Assembly (NCBI GenBank): GCA_037176845.1
Contig: JAYKXP010000130.1
Location: forward strand, 1-64,000
DNA from: Paramarasmius palmivorus
Taxonomy: Eukaryota > Basidiomycota > Agaricomycetes > Agaricales > Marasmiaceae
Direction of reading: 5' to 3'
DNA: 64,000 nt
Position 1 is the stretch's first letter, and each line of letters opens with the position of its first letter. Positions 12,481 to 24,976 of this stretch are shown here, one piece after another. The notes beneath the pieces were generated by a model. It was not told the origin of the DNA and made no database searches. It saw nothing but the letters and a program-made list of their open reading frames with translations. Made by a program: the position numbers and the translations under genes.

Positions 12481-14894
12481 TCTGCCTCCGCCGTCGAACG
12501 ACACAACGAAGAACACGTATCATCAAGACACATCATTTCCCCATCCATTCCTTGCTCCTTACCACAAGCTGTACGCTGTGGGTTGACGTTAGCTGTACAC
12601 TGCATCTTTGCACTAGCTAGAAGCTGTGCAGAGTACTGAGGCTCTACACCCAGCTCTTCTCTAGGATTGTCATCCCTAACGACGAAGGCAAGCCCTCACT
12701 AGAGGCCATATCGAATCATATCCCTATACTTCAGGTCATCACCGCTGCCGATTCCGACTACTATTTCATAGCAGGACTCCCGGAGGCGATGAAACGCTGG
12801 CTGGAGACGCAGATTCCTGCGAACAAGAAGATTCGGGATAACGTCCTTTCAAAGGACGAAGTCTTGACCTACTTGTATCAACGATTTGACTCCAATAGCG
12901 TGTTCTACACTCTGTGGAGGCAGGAAAGGCGCGAGGATGAAGAGATTCTCCTCGATAACGAGGGTAAGAGGAAGCACCGAAGTCCGAAGGCTACGAGTAC
13001 TCAACCGAAGACCAAGAAGGAAGGCGTACTGGAATCAACGTTGGATTCATTAGTCAAGCAACTGGAGCAGCTTACCATCAACCAGGCCCAGATGATGAGC
13101 CTCATGTCATTGTCGCAGATGTCTCCTGGAGGTAGCAAGCAGAGCGATGGTTTCCAACGTCCAAAGAGGTGTTTTATGTGTGGCGTTGAGAATCTTCCGC
13201 ACCAGCTACACCCTTCGAAGTGTCCGGAAATGATGAAGCTAGTGGCAGAAGGACTGGTTAAGTATGATGCTCAACGAGAGCGTTTTGTTATGCCAAATGG
13301 TGCTGACCTACCCCATGTGCCTTACGGGCAAAATGGTGGAATTTCTTCTTACATTCGAGAATTACAGACAGGTATCAACACGGCTCAGAACTCAAGATCA
13401 GCATTCCATCGAGACGTTCCACCGCATCAATCTCATTCTGCCAACCACTGTGGAGTCTTCGTCAGTGGCGTACCGCTCTTTGATGACATTTATCAAGCTG
13501 CGAACCTGGAGTTTACTTCAGATCCCGCTCTGCGCTCTGGAAAGGACACAAACGTCCGATTCAACCCTTTGGGTAGCGCTAAGTGGGACGAGAAGTCAAA
13601 ACAAAGGGCTAGCGAACCCCGATCCAAGCCAACGCCATCTTCTTCTACTACTCCCCCACGACCTCAGCCCGAGAAAAAGATAGACGTTCCGGTACCGCCT
13701 AACCCTGTTAACAGGAAGGATGGTTGGAAACAGTCAATTCCTTCTACGGCGCCTAAGGGAATGGACAAGGAGGATGTTAGGATGAAGGATGACAAGCCTC
13801 AAGGACCACGCTATCACTTCACGTCGGATCTTCAAGAAAAGTCAGATCCTACTTCAGTATTCAATTCGATTATGAACCAAACCATCACGGTTCCGGTTTA
13901 CCAGCTCATTGGTAACAGTCCTTCTTTACAGAAGCTGTTCGCTGACACTACCAGGACTTGTCAAGAGTATGCGACGAAGATAGGGAAGTATTCAACACCT
14001 ACTGTTTTTAACGATCGTTTTGACGATGATGCTCGTATCACGTCGGTCACCATGACTATGATCAACGACGAAGGTCAGACTCGCCATTATAAGATGGAAG
14101 ATCTTGACGTCGGAGATTCAGTTATGGCTGACTTTCTTGCTCAGTGTGCAGGAGCACTTTTGAAGTCACCGGAGGCCACCAAGCTTTTCGCTATGGTCAC
14201 TGGGATCATCGAGATCACCATTAATGGTGTTACGTTCTTTGCTATGATTGACACGGGTTCGGAGTTGAATGTAGGCAGTATTGATCTTCCAGATCGTACT
14301 GGTTGCGCTGTTGATTTCAGAGGAAGAAACTGGAGCCTCAAGGGCATCCATGGTCAGCCTGAGCCTCTTCAAGGTGTTATCGTTGGAGCACCTATGAGGA
14401 TTGGTGGTCATGACTTCCCTCATCATATTTTTATTTCGCACGAGAAGATGGAGAAACAGGATATCATTCTGGGTCAGCCTTTCTTGGTTTGGTACGGAGC
14501 TCGTCTCCAGTATCAATGGAGTGGACACGTCAAACTCTACCTTTGGGAAGATCCAGACGTTCAAAAGGCACCTTCGATTTCTATTTCCATCACCAATCCT
14601 AAAGACCCTCACATTAAAGCTTCTGTTAACGCTTCTCATTTCTTCCTTGCTGATCCAGATCCGATTTCGTTCAAGGCCTCTGTTGAAGAGGTTGAGGACA
14701 ACGAGTATTTTCATTAAGGAGCTCGTGTAAAGCGGTCTCCCGCGAGTCTCCCCCTGTTTTCAGCCGACCTTGTTGCTCATTTACAAAGTGAGTGGGAGAG
14801 GTCTGAGCACCACATTGCAAAGTATGTGGGAGGTCACCAAGCTGCCACCAAGAGGAGAATCCAGGGCGTTTACCAATTACCCAAAAGGGACTAA
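12481..14894 (+). CDS. Retrotransposon-derived Gag-retropepsin protein with an in-frame TAA
   Basis: The main open part starts at ATG 12789. Coding similarity extends upstream in frame (SLEAISNHIPILQVITAADS), so the true start lies in an earlier exon. The order is: a Gag-like helical region, a zinc-knuckle-like CFMCGVENLPHQLHPSKC (about 13170-13220), a Pro/Ser/Lys-rich linker, and a retropepsin-like domain with the catalytic motif FFAMIDTGSELNVG (about 14235-14275), followed by DIILGQPFLVWYG. A TAA at 14715-14717 ends the frame. The same frame then stays open to 14894, with plausible protein (LFSADLVAHLQSEWERSEHH). This points to a nonsense mutation or readthrough. No reverse transcriptase, RNase H or integrase was found nearby, so it is a retroelement fragment or a domesticated gene. 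Confidence 0.65.
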
Positions 14895-15001
14895 GCATTT
14901 CTAAGTAAATAATAATTAAATTGTTTTCAGGAATAAATGAATATAATTAATATAATTAACCAAACCGGCATGATAATACAGTGCCATCTACTTTGTAAAT
15001 C

Positions 15002-17900
15002 CTAATCGTCCTCATCCTCCTTGTCATCAATCCTCGTGCACGGCTCCCTATCGTTCTCTTCATCACTAGGTTCCTCGATCTCCTCTTTGTCCCTGGAGCA
15101 TTCCATAGCCTTGTTAGCACGCCTACGCGAACGAATTGGTGTATTCCACAGGGATTCAAACTGCTGTATTAGCCCCCTTCTCAAGGCTGCCTGACGCCGG
15201 GCATATGCAGGAAATCCCTCAGCATTGTGTTCATTAGCCTCTGCCCTTTGATCCCATCTCCCTGCATCAAACTTCAAGGATTCTACCACACGACGCTTCT
15301 CCTCGCCAACGAGAGCAAGCTCTTCGTCCCAACGTCGTTTTTGAGCCCAGCTTTTACTCCATTCGACCCTCAAAGCTTCCTGCATCGCCTTAGAGTCCCC
15401 AGTCACATCTATTCCACTCCATATCCATGAGAGAGAACGTCGAGACTCGCCGGGAACAATTAGCGGTCGTGGATCGGTAGAAGGCCTCGTTTTCCGGCTC
15501 GTAATGACACAGTATGAATCTTTGTCCTCGTGAGAGCGCACGTCGATGTCCTGCAAGCGCTGGTAACCCGGCATTTGCTGTTCCAGATTCTCCTCTCTGA
15601 TCAGGACCAGCAATGCATTCCACGCTGCCTGGTACTTGGTCTTGAACACTTGGATATCCTCCTCGTTTCTTGCAAGATCCTGGCGAGCCCTCATGGAGTC
15701 CTTCTGACCTCGAGCTTGCGTAGAGCGCTCGACATTCAGCCCTGCTCGCACGAATAAATGCCTCCACATCCCTCTCAACGACGTTCTTAGCTGAGCACAT
15801 CAAAACTGCTCCTCTCGTTCAACCCATTCCCTCATGATGGGCAGAGTCCTGATGGATTCTGGGAGTCCAGAGAGCAAAAGCACCGGAATCTTCTCAACCG
15901 AATTGACGTTGGAATAATTTGGTAGGGTCGCCAGGTATGTCAAAGCCGAAGGAATGTATACCTGTTGAAGTGATCTAAACCGGGCAATGAGCCGCCCCAA
16001 CTTCGCCCGCTTCTCCACGATCCCTGTCTTCTGTCGAGCAGTACCTCCATCCTTCTCTCCCATACTGATCACCATTCGACGTTGTTGATCCTCGATATCG
16101 AGGCCCAGAAGCAGAAATGCGCTTGGCGCCACTTCATGAAGAACAGGCTCCCCACGGAAACTACATTCTGCTTCCAGGGTAGCCATTCTCAGATGCACGT
16201 CTTCCTCCGTCTCACCTGTACATCTTCATCAGCTAAACTCATCACCATAGTTAATATAGAAACTAAAATACCTTGTTCTGTTTGCGAGTAAGGATTCACA
16301 GATGACGACCCTGACTCCCATGCCTGAACTAAATTTCTCCATTCCTGCACACAAATTTCTGACTGGCTTTGGCAAAACCGCTCGTACTCTGTAGTCTGGA
16401 TCGTCACTTGCCGTTGTGCCTCTGCCTCACGCCTCCTCAATAACTGCCCTGAATATTACTCTCTTAAGGACCACGTTCAAGGTAACACCACAAAAGTACT
16501 CACCAAGACCACAAATCTTCCGCCAGTTACGAGCTCCTTGATGGTCATCCAATGTGTCTCGTCTGTGACCTGGCCCCATCTCCCTAGTGCTTATTCCAAC
16601 CACCCCTATATCCGCCCAGAGTCTCTCTATTCCCTCGCCGTCTGTTTGGCCTGCGCCAGGGTGCAGATGGAGCGCGTATATCTCCTGACAGGCCCTCTCG
16701 TGTCCACGAATATGGAGTTTAGGGACAACAAAACTCCAATTCTTCTGGTCCATCTGCATGCACGCTTCACTAGGTAAGGAACACATTCGGTGGAAGAATT
16801 TCTTGCAATACTGACACGCTATATCATAGCTCAGTACGCGTTTGAGAAGTGGGGACGAGAGTTTTTGCAATGCACCCAACGCATAATCCCCAAGCAGGAA
16901 CCTTAGACAGTTCTCTCAGTATCACAGATCAATCTCAAATAGCATAGGGCAAACTCACTTTTTGCCACGGTTCAGATTGACGACCCCGTTCGGCTCACAT
17001 ATTTCGTGCCGAGAGCACATGCATAAGAGACACCCGGTTGTTGCGTAACCTTGATTGAACTTTGTATTCGCCTGTTTGATAGCGGCAAGGCTTGAACAGT
17101 CGTTTGCCTATCATCGACAGTCACAGTCCGTCCTGGATGTGATACAGGCAATGCACGCACCTCGTTTTGATCAGGGGCTGCCTTCATCCACCTCTGATAC
17201 GGCTCTTGGTCCACATAGTAGGCCAACCCAGTAAGCAGCCCCGGATCGCCGGCCTCGCTTGATATTGCTCAGCGCTTCAGACGGAAGCAGGCATCCAGCG
17301 ATAGGAACTTATAATATAGAAACCTATCCCAACAAGATCAGTCACATTTGAATAAACAGAACCAGCACACCATACCTCGACTCCTCTGGCGCACTTAGCC
17401 ATTCTTTTGGCAAGTTAACTCCCGGCTGAGGGCAAGCTATGCATCTGACTGCAAGCTCTCCGGCTTGAATGTTATCGAGTTGCCGTTGACGATCATTCCC
17501 AATCCCCCCACATTTCAGCATCTTTAGGTATCTCCATTGTCGAGTAACCTCCCGAAATGAATCATAACGATCCTGCGAAGTAAATTAGAACAAGTTTTAT
17601 AGCCCGCGGAACCACCATACCTTAACCTCGAAACCGCCACCACCGTTACTCCTCATCTCCAGTCTGTAGTAGAAGTCGTATAGATTGATCTTACCCTTCA
17701 GCGTCAACGCATGGAAAAGTCCCAGTACGCGAAACATAAACACTGTATAAGGGTCTTCAACACTGCCAGGATACAGCTCTCGCTGTAGTAACTGCTGCCA
17801 TTTCTGGCCGGCAACCACAGTACGCGATGGAAACCTCTTGAATTGAGTCCACATCCACCACTACAAAGCCTGATCAAGCTACACCAGAGGCACGCATACT
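15002..17900 (-). pseudogene. KDZ transposase, degenerate (copy 1)
   Basis: This is a multi-exon KDZ-family transposase. Landmarks on the minus strand are YCGC near 17830, the SLDACFRLKR block (first acidic residue, about 17275), VLSYDIACQYCKKF (about 16830), GQTDGEGIERLWA (about 16660) and MGPGHRRDTLDDHQG (about 16560), followed by a long helical C-terminus with an acidic tail. It is inactive in several ways. The CxC2 cluster expected at the N-terminus is missing. There is a frameshift between YCGC and KWQQLLQRELYP. In-frame TGA codons lie at 17269-17271 (after FRLKR) and 15800-15802. It lies 0.3 kb from the HMG-like gene on the same strand, the usual KDZ pairing. Confidence 0.8.
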
Positions 17901-18140
17901 TTTACAAATATATCTGACAGTTATCACAACGACTTTTGCAATATTCTGTGACAAGCACTATAGCAAAAGTGGCTGATAAATAGTGGACTTTTGATAAAGT
18001 TAGAGCCCCAGACTCTTAGACATTAGTTTTACAAATGTTGCCTTAGCTTAGGATGACTTTAACAAAGGTCGACTGAGTTCACAAGACTTTAGATAAAGTT
18101 GATTTATTATCAACTATTGCTAAAGTGATAGAAATACAAA
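17890..18140. repeat. Short inverted-repeat-rich spacer, MITE-like remnant
   Basis: Between the KDZ pseudogene and the HMG-like gene are small palindromic pairs: ACTTTTGCAATA with TATAGCAAAAGT, and ACTTTAGATAAAG with TTGCTAAAGT. This is typical of eroded miniature transposons. No coding sequence was seen. Confidence 0.35.
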
Positions 18141-18227
18141 GTGCTATATACATTAGGTCCGACATATCCAATGTATCAAGAAATGCTGCAATAAAAGTCC
18201 CAGGCATACCAAGATAGAGAAAAGCTA

Positions 18228-21200
18228 CTAGAGGTGGGCTTTCTTGCGTACTGGGCCATCCTTTTCCAACCTCAATTGCTTCAACACCCAACAGACGTCA
18301 TTGAAGAGAGCCCGCCACTGAGTAGTGGCATTGTCCACTGAACCTGTAGCACCACCACACTCGCTAATGAGCCACCACTTAAGACAAGCCATGACACTCA
18401 GGAGACCGTTTAGGCCAGGACAACAAAGGCCACCCCAGTCACCCTCACCAACTGCTGCCCAATTGCCATCGTTGTCCTTGGTATGCCAGCAAGGCATCAT
18501 GGTATTCCACCATTCCACCACAGAAGGACCAAAGGTCTGTGCATCCTTTGTGTCGGGAGGCACTGCACACTTTCGAGCTCGCTTCGACCAAAAGAGAACT
18601 GCGTCTGGGCGGTTCTTTGTAGGCAGGGTCTTTTGAGCAGAGGTGACGAAGTCGTAAGACCTCTCCAGGTCTTTCCACAGCTGCACGCCCTGGACCCATT
18701 CGGAGCCAATGACATCGGCTAACAGGAACTCCTCCATTGATTGAACCCATGATGGAAGTTTCGTCGAAGCTGCAAAAGAGCTCGGCTTTACGGAGGATGA
18801 ACTTCGCAGTGACCTTGATGAGGTCGGTGGACGTGATGAAGGAGGTGTTGTCGGGTTCGCCGATGGTGTTCCAAGATAAGGCATGGATAGAGCTGACCCA
18901 GCCTTTACCGGTGTTGAGGGAGCAGAGGGCTTGGCCTTTGCAGGACTTGGGGCAGCACTGTGGGTATCGATAGTAATGTGAGACGATGTGATACTGTCGG
19001 AACGTTGGCCAGCTCCACGAGCTGATGCACGAGCACAGGAAGTAGCTCCACCAGAGCTCTGTGCAGTAGCAATAACATCGGTGTCGCCAGTTTCACTTAT
19101 AAGTGCTGATGCAGTAGCTTGCGCAAAACCAGTCGCTGAGGCGGTGACACGAGCTCCAACATCTGTGTTGGGAACAGCTGTTTGAGTGGATTGTGGTTGA
19201 GATGGAGGAGGTGGAAGTGGAGGGGAGCTGGTAGTTTGCACCTGAGTCGTAGTTGCTGGACCATGAGCTTCTATATGTGGACGTTTGAGCTTGGGCCTAT
19301 CCTGCGGTACCACCTTCCCTGCGTTCTCAAGTTCATCCAAACCCATCTCTATGTCCTCTTCAATCTCCCTTGCCCGTTCTTTTCTCTTGCCCTTCCCCCT
19401 GGCCTTCATCTTACCCTTACTCTTGCTCTTCACGCTCGCCAACGGCTCCTCATCACTCCCACTCTCCTGTCCGGTGACATCTTCCTCCTCAAGCAAAGCA
19501 ATCAAACGCTGCTTCGCTGCAGACTCTTCCTTGTCCAGCTCCTTCTGAGTGTACTTTGAGTAGAGCAGCATCCTCTGTGTCCGTTCCTTCCTTGATGCGC
19601 TACGAAGCTCTGCAGCGAGAAGCTTTCCCATACGCTGACCAGGTAGCAGCTTGATACCACATTCTCCAATGTCTGGGGCATCATAATCTCGTATGTCGTC
19701 ATCGTCGTCAGAGGAAAGTTCTGGTGTCGAGGAGTGTGGTGTTTCGTTGTCGTCGTTGTAAGCTTCACGAGGCCGCTTTCGTTGCTGAGTAGAGGTGGAT
19801 GTAGAGGCCATCGTGGTGACTTTGTGGGAGGAAGACGAGAGTGCTGAGATTGAAGTGCTTGCCACGTCGGGCTCAGAGTTGACTGGAACCGTGGGATTGC
19901 TTATCTCATCAGCTGCAGCCTCCTCTTTGTATCTGGCAATAAGATCCGGGGAATACTCTGGAGGAGACGCAGGATAACCTGTTTAAGACTGGAATGAGAT
20001 ACTTATACCGAAGAGAAAATATATAATTCACCTTTTTCCATCCGAGAGCATGACTTGACAAAGTCAGCGAATGAACGAACATGGAGCATCTTGTAGCCGA
20101 CAGGATCCCATTGGTCAAACTTCACTGGGTTCGGGCCAGGCGTTGTACTGGTGAGTATGCTAGAAAGTAGATAATTAGCACAGGTTAGAGATACACCATA
20201 CCAAATAAACATACTTGCAAAGAAAAGCCTTGTCTTCGCTGCCCGTCTTATTGTAGCCCATAATGGTTACTGAGATGTAAGTGTCTGTGCTTTTACTCAA
20301 AGCATCTACGAGTGGCTGTAACTTGTCGGGAATTTGCTCCCGAAGTCTAATCAAATACAATTGGTCAGTAAAGCTGGTTTGAATACAAGTAAAGGAAATG
20401 TACAAACTCTGGTATGTCATCCGGAGACGTGAGCCCTTCACCAGCCGATAGTTTGTCATAGGCTTCACGCCTAGCCTGGTATACTTGGTTTGCCTTCTCG
20501 TGTATCCTCTGTTTCGTCTCCTCGTCTTCGTCTGCAAGTAGGTTCTTTGCTGCCTCAACAGAATGGCTTAGACGAAAATCATCGTCGTCATCGTCACCTC
20601 CCAAACTCCTCGACAGCTTTCTGTTTGACCTTGCCTTTGAATTCTGCTTGGCCTTGATAGATCTTGTGGTCAGGGACATGTCGAGGTGCAGGACCGAGAT
20701 CTCGGTTGAAATGTTGTATAAACCCGCCCCACATTTCGGCTTTTACGGCCTTCTCTTTGGTAGCACAGGTAGAGAACCAGGTTTTAAGACGCTACAGATG
20801 ATATATGTCAGCACCATGAACATATTGAGGGTATCTATACTTACATCGTCACTAGCCCCCCGGGCAATGAGGATGTTATCCTCCTCAGTTCGTGCCTTTG
20901 ACTTTGACTTCTCCTTTGACTTTGCCTTTGACTTTGCCTTTGATTTTGCCTTTGATTTTGCTTTCGATTTCTTCGAGGGAGCTGGGGAAGAGGGAGTCAG
21001 CTCATTGGCGTTAGGCTCAGATGGGACCTCGTTAGCAGAGCCCGGTAGTGTTGCCTCAGCTGGTTTCTCGACAAGAGGCTCAGACGTTATAGTCTTCGGG
21101 TCCGATGACGTTGTGTCTTTGTCGACCAGATTGTTTGATTGTGCCTTGTCCGGAGATTCCTCTGATTGAATGGTAATGGTGGAGGAGTTCTCCATAGTAG

Positions 21201-21991
21201 GTAAGTTGCCTTAAATTGAATGGTAAGTTATATGAAAATTGGGATGAAAACAAAATGATTTACCGTTATCTTGTTCGACAGGCACATCTTCAACCACAGC
21301 TTTCACTGCCTGGTTAGCAGGAACTGAGGCTTCTGGTTCGTCTTCAGTAGAGGCTTTGTCCGAGGTTTCTATGTGGGATGAGCAAGGTCCAACTGTCGAT
21401 AGTTAGATACTCACGGGAAGAGACATTATTGGCAGGACTTGAAGCTTCTGGTTCGTCTCCGGGAGAGACCTTGTCCAAAGTTTCTACGTAAGATGAGCAA
21501 GAGCCAGCTGTCAATAATAAGAGACTCACGAGAAGCAACGTTGTTAGAGGTCTGTTGCGCCACTTCATCAGAGACGCTCCCAGCATTGGCAACTCCTGAT
21601 GTTGATGCTTCAGGCTGATCTGGAGCTAAAATACGTCAGTCGAATGAAAAAAAAAACTCAACGGTAGCACATCAAAATACTTACTTGGAGCATACTCATT
21701 AGATACACCTCCACGGTCAACGTTAGAATCCATGATACTGAGTCGTTTTATCAACTCTTCGAACTCTAGCTGTTCATCGTCGTTGAGCGGAGTATATTGA
21801 GTCCTCCATTCACCAAAGAACCTGGCCCAGAATGGTGAACGATTACTGAGTGATGCGACATATTCAGGGACCCAGCTCTGGAGAACTGCAAGGGGCCTAC
21901 CTTGGAAAATTCCTGGGTTTCCTCGCTTTTCAGCTGGTCTCTCGGCCTTCTGAGACTTTCGACGAGTTCGCCCCATGGGAGGATAGTGCAA
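18228..21991 (-). CDS. HMG-like KDZ companion protein (copy 2)
   Basis: This long multi-exon gene starts near 21976-21991 (MGRTRRKSQKAERP is the likely start). The order is: an N-terminal helical module (LQSWVPEYVASL), repeated acidic exons, a Lys-Ser-Lys-Ala repeat tract (about 20890-20975), the motif KTWFSTCATKEKAV, HMG-like helices (KQRIHEKANQVYQARREAYD, about 20480), a central module with YISVTIMGYNKTGSEDKAF in place of the family's TIIAGGPEP, a very long Ser/Thr/Pro linker with basic patches, and the C-terminal module (LWKDLERSYDFVT...GLNGLLSVMACLKWWLISE) that ends at 18228. It is adjacent and parallel to KDZ copy 1. A chromatin or DNA-binding role is inferred from known HMG proteins of KDZ elements. 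No break was seen in the exons traced, but exon borders are approximate. Confidence 0.6.
21300..21625 (-). repeat. Tandem exon-intron duplication inside HMG-like copy 2
   Basis: A unit of about 120-130 bp is repeated two to three times. It comprises an exon encoding variants of SPGDEPEASSPANNVSS plus the following short intron. Both exon and intron sequence are conserved between units, so the duplication is fairly recent. Confidence 0.55.
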
Positions 21992-22825
21992 AAGAGGAGA
22001 GGTTGGAGTTTGATAGTTAGGTTAACAGTGCCAGCAGACTTGTTGTGGTGACAGTTGTGAAGCAGGAATTGGTTTGCCGCGGCAACGGATGGAGATGCTC
22101 AGGTGTCGCAATGGATAGCTGCGAACCTGAATGCAAATAACGGAATACTATGAATATGAAAGCACGTACTACAATCCCCATATGTAGATGGCCTATAATC
22201 CTAGCTAGCTGTGACCCGACAGACATAGATCCAAGGCCATGATGTGGGCATGTTCAAAAGGGTGTATCCCATACTGCCAACCGAACATGAGCATAACAAG
22301 AAATTTTGCCCGATTCAAGGACTCACGGCAAAGGTGGTGAGGTAGATCTACGCTGCCTAATCCATGAACTTGAAGTTTGATTGATATCTTGCATATGTTG
22401 AGAATCTTCTAATCTTCCAACAAAGGCTCACTTGCGCACCCTGGCTAGAGTGCAGCGGAGGAGACGACCTCGCGGAGAACATGACTATTCGGAAGGAGCC
22501 CCAAGGGCGAGGTGATGTACGAGCAGCATGGATACTGGACCTCGGTCACCGCCACTGTGATAATTGGTCTCAATGTTCCATTGGCAAAGGTAAACGTTAG
22601 TCAAAAAAACAGAATGTGATTAAACGGCGTTGACATAAAGGTACAGCGAATAAGCTCCAAGGCATCCAAATTAGTAAACAGCGATTAACTGAAACAAAGG
22701 TTTCGGTTAGTACACAGTAACGGCAGCAGAAAAACAGTGCCTACCAGCTCCAAGAAATAAGCACCAACCCGACCCAGAACTCAACAAGCCCCTCGGATCA
22801 GAATCAACCCTTGGCATTCGGAGGG
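21992..22825. other. Intergenic stretch, nothing recognised
   Basis: No coding sequence, clear repeat or RNA gene was seen between the HMG-like gene and the small minus-strand gene that follows. Confidence 0.4.
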
Positions 22826-22833
22826 TCAGGCCG

Positions 22834-23347
22834 AGATGAATTCACCGTTCAGAAAGGTGTAATCAAAAGTGTCCTGTGCCTCATCAATGTCAAGCTCTTC
22901 CGGAGATGGTGCCATTGGAGGTGGAGAGCCCTGCTCATTTGCATCCTCGCCCATGGATAATGAAACTGGAACCTTGTAGGCTGATGTGGAGGCAACGGTG
23001 ATTGGGACGCGTTGAAGCAAGTGGGTAGATGTCTTGCCCAGTTCCTATTCAAATATGTAAGAGAAGTCATTACAGAGTATCATAGCACTTACTTGATCTT
23101 CATCGCCTCCATGCCCTGTCTTCCTGCGCTTGAACGAGATACAGCGAATAGTTCTAGGGGTCTTGACTCCCGGCTCAATTGTGTCCAACGAATAGATCTT
23201 CGCAGCGAGAGCTGCAGCCTCTACAGCAGTAGCGAGCTTTCGTTTATGCCTGGTTGAGTTATTTGGGACAATCACTGGAGGGCGCGGCCTGAACGAAGAT
23301 GATGTTAGTTGGGTAGAAGGTGTAGTCGATATGAAAGGATTGCTCAC
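22834..23347 (-). CDS. Small two-exon hypothetical protein
   Basis: ATG 23347 opens MSNPFISTTPSTQL. A basic segment (STRHKRKLATAVEAAALAAK) is followed by SFKRRKTGHGG, an intron near 23045-23090, and an acidic C-terminus (SPEELDIDEAQDTFDYTF). It is not recognised. The basic-then-acidic layout resembles the N-terminal leaders of some KDZ transposases, but no CxC2 cluster follows. It may be a leader fragment or a small nuclear protein. Confidence 0.35.
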
Positions 23348-24049
23348 ACAAGGTTCATTTTCACAATCTCCACTTCACAAGATCCCTGGCGCCAAAGGTG
23401 TCGTAGACATTGTATTTTGTTGCTGTTACAGTCGTCGGCATCGGCATTTGTATGTTTGTCGGAGGAAGGTCACGGTTGAGCACAAGGAGGGGGTTCTAGA
23501 TGGTCTTCCGACTTCGTTGATGACAGCTGTGACGAGGAGGTACTGGTAGAGAGCCGTGGTTGTGCACAAGGCAAGGGTGTCAGGTAGTCCATTACCGGGG
23601 AAGAATGACGACTAGGAACGATTAGATGTACATTTCAACGCAGAAGAAGGTAACCACTAACCTGAGCGTGTCCTTTGAACCATTGTGTTCAATCGGGATG
23701 GTCATAGTTATGAGCAAGGTCAGAGGATCCGAGTAACTATATCCCGGCGGCAAGGTGCCTGGTTCTCGTTTCTTCCCACATCCATCAACGTTCCTTCACA
23801 TCCATCAACGTTCAATGTTCAACGTTCAGCCTACACATTCTACACCTATGATCTTGCTCCAGTCGTGCATATCTCCGGGCTTCCTATACTTGAGAGGAAT
23901 CGTTTTATAATCCAGGTGTGTCACAGAGTTCTTTGTACCAATAACTCAGCTCAATATTTCCCTAGACATTGACAAGCTTACCTATCACCGAAACTTGCCC
24001 TTAGAATCGTTCAGCTCACTGTTTATCACCAAGAACTGCTATCAGTAAC
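23348..24049. other. Non-coding stretch with small direct repeats
   Basis: CACATCCATCAACGTTC is repeated near 23776-23815 and is followed by related TTCAATGTTCAACGTTCA. No gene was recognised. Confidence 0.4.
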
Positions 24050-24520
24050 CTCAACCTTGCCACCTATCCCGACGACCCTGCTACATCTGCGTACGTTTCA
24101 CCATTCCGAGTCTTACCTTCATGTTCTCATGTCTACTATTTACTCAAGATCTCGCACCCGTCACTTCCGAGGAACTCACTATCAGCAATATCGACATATG
24201 TTTCATCAATCCCGATTCTTACCTTCATGTTCTCATGTCTACCTTCTATTCAGGATCTCACCTATTACTTCCGACGAACTCGCCATTGGTAACGTCAAGT
24301 TCACTCTTGATTCGTACCTTCATGTTCTCATGTCTACCACCTATTACCGCCGACGAACTCGCCATTGGTAACATGAAGTTCACCATCTCTGCTTCTGACG
24401 AACTCGCCATTGGTAACGTCAAGTTTACCACCTACCTCTACTTCCGACGAACTCGCTATCAGCGATATCAATGTACGTTTCATCATCCGATTCGTACCTT
24501 CATGTTCTCACCTGTAGGTG
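24050..24520 (+). repeat. Degenerate tandem repeat array
   Basis: Two interleaved modules recur several times at uneven spacing: TACCTTCATGTTCTCATGTC, and CGACGAACTCGCCATTGGTAA followed by CGTCAAGTTCAC. The open frames across it are by-products of the repetition. It is probably an old tandem array broken by indels. Confidence 0.6.
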
Positions 24521-24659
24521 CACCCTTGATCAATCAGCCAATGTTACCAGACATTTGGCCAGGATGGATCAGGAATGATAACTACAGAGAACATTGCAAG
24601 GTAAATAGATATGCAAGTACGAATGGTCTGAAGCCAAGGAACCAAAATACTGTGTGCAT

Positions 24660-24742
24660 CATGGTTTGAACTAGGCACACCAAGTATTGGGTGCTTACAT
24701 AATAATTGTACGCACCAAGCTGTAACCACTCAGCCATTTGTC
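24660..24742 (-). repeat. tRNA-like SINE head or tRNA pseudogene
   Basis: The minus strand reads ATGGCTGAGTGGTTACAG (A-box-like) and later TAGTTCAAACCA (B-box-like). The region between does not fold as a normal anticodon arm. A degenerate Leu/Ser-type tRNA ancestor is possible. Confidence 0.4.
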
Positions 24743-24976
24743 TGTATTGTATTGTGATATATGCCTTGAGGTTATAGAAACGTTCCCACTGCTCATGTTG
24801 GCTCCATAACCACCACAGGTTGTCCTATACTCAATTTTCATATTCAGCCCAGCGCGTTATAGCCTCATATTTGAATAACTAATCTTTATTGGCGAAATAC
24901 AGGACAGCAGGCGTAAATGGAAATGACATTATGTAATTCTCCCTCTCTCTTGCTTCCGACGCGACACTCCGTTGCC

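Noticed and set aside
14166..14714. Minus-strand open frame of 182 codons
   Set aside because: It lies entirely antisense to the retropepsin domain, which has clear family motifs on the plus strand.
22834..23347. Call as an N-terminal fragment of a KDZ transposase
   Set aside because: The basic and acidic layout is suggestive, but no CxC2 cysteines or core motifs follow, so it was left as hypothetical.
24050..24520. CRISPR-like array
   Set aside because: The organism is a fungus, and the repeats are degenerate, of uneven length, and without unique spacers of constant size.
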